Below are positions 15,215 through 15,614 of a stretch of DNA of 15,614 bases, piece after piece. A program made the position numbers and the translations under genes. Positions within the stretch are counted from its first letter, which is position 1. Every line of letters starts with the position of its first letter. This DNA comes from Bacteroidales bacterium (lineage in GTDB: Bacteria; Bacteroidota; Bacteroidia; Bacteroidales; P3): positions 1 through 15,614 of the forward strand of contig JAEEIS010000171.1 of assembly GCA_016281475.1 (NCBI GenBank), in the 5' to 3' direction. The notes beneath the pieces are model-generated. The model was not told the DNA's origin. It did not search any database and was given only the letters and a program-made list of their open reading frames with translations.

Positions 15215-15231
15215 ATTCCCGGTTGGAGTAC
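15215..15231 (+). repeat. Imperfect copy of the tRNA-Arg 3' end, candidate right attachment site
   Basis: ATTCCCGGTTGGAGTAC matches tRNA-Arg 14132-14148 at 16 of 17 positions. Extending 5 bp to the left gives 19 of 22 matches (GTT also agrees). It lacks the remainder of a tRNA, so it is not a second gene. Confidence 0.55.
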
Positions 15232-15236
15232 TGAAA

Positions 15237-15267
15237 GGGGACAACTTGTTGGAGTTGCCCCTTTTTT
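15237..15267 (+). terminator. Intrinsic terminator with an alternative hairpin
   Basis: GGGG-A-CAACT (15237-15246) pairs with AGTTGCCCC (15253-15261), with one bulged A, and is followed by six T (15262-15267). An alternative 8-bp pairing of GGGGACAA (15237-15244) with TTGTCCCC (15269-15276) excludes the first. It is placed just after the tRNA-end copy, where the original tRNA terminator would lie before integration. Confidence 0.65.
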
Positions 15268-15366
15268 ATTGTCCCCACACGTTTGCGTACTCTTACGTTT
15301 CGCATTAATTATCATGCTGTTACTAAAAATATCTCGAAATAATTCTATACATCTAAATATTATTCT

Positions 15367-15374
15367 TATCTTTG
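15367..15374 (+). promoter_or_regulatory. Predicted -7 box of the right-end lipoprotein gene
   Basis: TATCTTTG followed by GCAG matches the Bacteroidota -7 box and lies 21 bp before ATG 15396. The -33 region is AT-rich with no clear TTG. Confidence 0.65.
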
Positions 15375-15395
15375 CAGTCACAAACACACATCATT

Positions 15396-15614
15396 ATGAA
15401 AAACCATTTTTTTATTAGCGCCTTGATTTTAAACACGTTGGTCTTATTGGCAACAGGTTGCCAGAAAGAACATGGATTCGACTATGCCGAATTGGTGGAT
15501 GGTGAAACCTTTAATAAGTTCATACCTGCCACTGCCAGATCTGTGGTGTTTGAATACAACGAGTTTACCACTGGAAAAAGAATAACACTCTCCACGCCAA
15601 CCTCGCCCGTACCC
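15396..15614 (+). CDS. Lipoprotein with BspA-associated module (3' end beyond the window)
   Basis: An open frame of 73 codons runs from ATG 15396 off the right edge. Residues 1-22 form a lipoprotein signal (MKNHFFISALIL...) with lipobox LATGC (Cys22). After a short linker, LVDGETFNKFIP and SVVFEYN (about 35-54) match LYDGQLFNSLIP and AVVFEYN in the lipoprotein encoded at 7301-8632, and TLSTP also matches its TLSTN. Here the module comes about 13 residues after the lipobox, with no fimbrillin-like domain. By analogy a DUF285-type leucine-rich end should follow beyond the window. Likely outer-membrane or surface lipoprotein; role unknown. Confidence 0.8.
   Translation, partial: MKNHFFISALILNTLVLLATGCQKEHGFDYAELVDGETFNKFIPATARSVVFEYNEFTTGKRITLSTPTSPVP

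Noticed and set aside
15215..15231. Second tRNA-Arg gene
   Set aside because: Only the 3' 17-22 bases are present; no anticodon arm, D-arm or 5' acceptor strand precedes them.
15116..15418. 100-codon plus-strand open frame after the XRE gene
   Set aside because: It begins inside the XRE gene and crosses the tRNA-end copy, a terminator and a promoter; its composition does not look like protein.
1..15614. CRISPR array, insertion sequence transposase or restriction-modification system
   Set aside because: No regularly spaced 25-40 bp direct repeats with unique spacers, no transposase motif and no methylase other than PrmC were found.

Overview
The window looks like chromosomal DNA from a Bacteroidales bacterium (phylum Bacteroidota); I cannot assign the genus. 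The reasons are repeated promoter -7 boxes of the form TAnnTTTG (before rimP, both lipoproteins, the SNF2 gene and the toxin-like gene), few strong Shine-Dalgarno sequences, a fimbrillin-like/BspA-type surface lipoprotein, and a RimP-NusA-IF-2 set with Bacteroidota-style sequences. Housekeeping genes are GC-rich, while the intergenic regions and the toxin-antitoxin-like pair are clearly AT-richer.

Layout. (1) 2-3383, plus strand: the 3' end of an unidentified gene, then pnuC (nicotinamide riboside-type transporter), prmC (release-factor glutamine methyltransferase, start overlapping the pnuC stop) and a sodium:solute symporter. The prmC 3' end runs into a palindromic repeat-like sequence. The symporter has an array of 7-bp repeats just before its GTG start and a second copy of the array in frame inside its coding region. 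(2) 3389-6853, minus strand: a 1154-residue SWIM-SNF2 helicase-like ATPase, convergent with the symporter across only 5 bp. (3) 6854-7300: a divergent intergenic region with a perfect 31-bp inverted repeat built from 11-bp units. (4) 7301-8632: a lipoprotein with a fimbrillin-like part and a BspA/DUF285-like part, followed by a terminator. (5) 8690-9093: a 23-bp tandem repeat, a promoter, a short coding remnant, then the rimP promoter and a terminator-like leader hairpin. (6) 9094-13935: rimP-nusA-infB, the conserved translation/transcription operon. (7) 14076-14147: tRNA-Arg(CCT) and its terminator. (8) 14148-15231: an AT-rich cassette holding a toxin-like gene and an XRE antitoxin-like gene, ended by an imperfect copy of the tRNA 3' end, which suggests integration at the tRNA gene. 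(9) 15396-end: the start of a second lipoprotein related to the C-terminal half of the first.

How the genes work together: rimP-nusA-infB is a coherent ribosome maturation/antitermination/initiation operon. PrmC methylates release factors and is also a translation function. The two BspA-type lipoproteins are probably cell-surface proteins assembled from shuffled modules. The most unusual material is non-coding: heptamer arrays, the 31-bp inverted repeat, the rimP leader hairpin, the regulatory-looking tandem repeat before a gene remnant, and the tRNA 3'-end duplication around the toxin-antitoxin-like pair.
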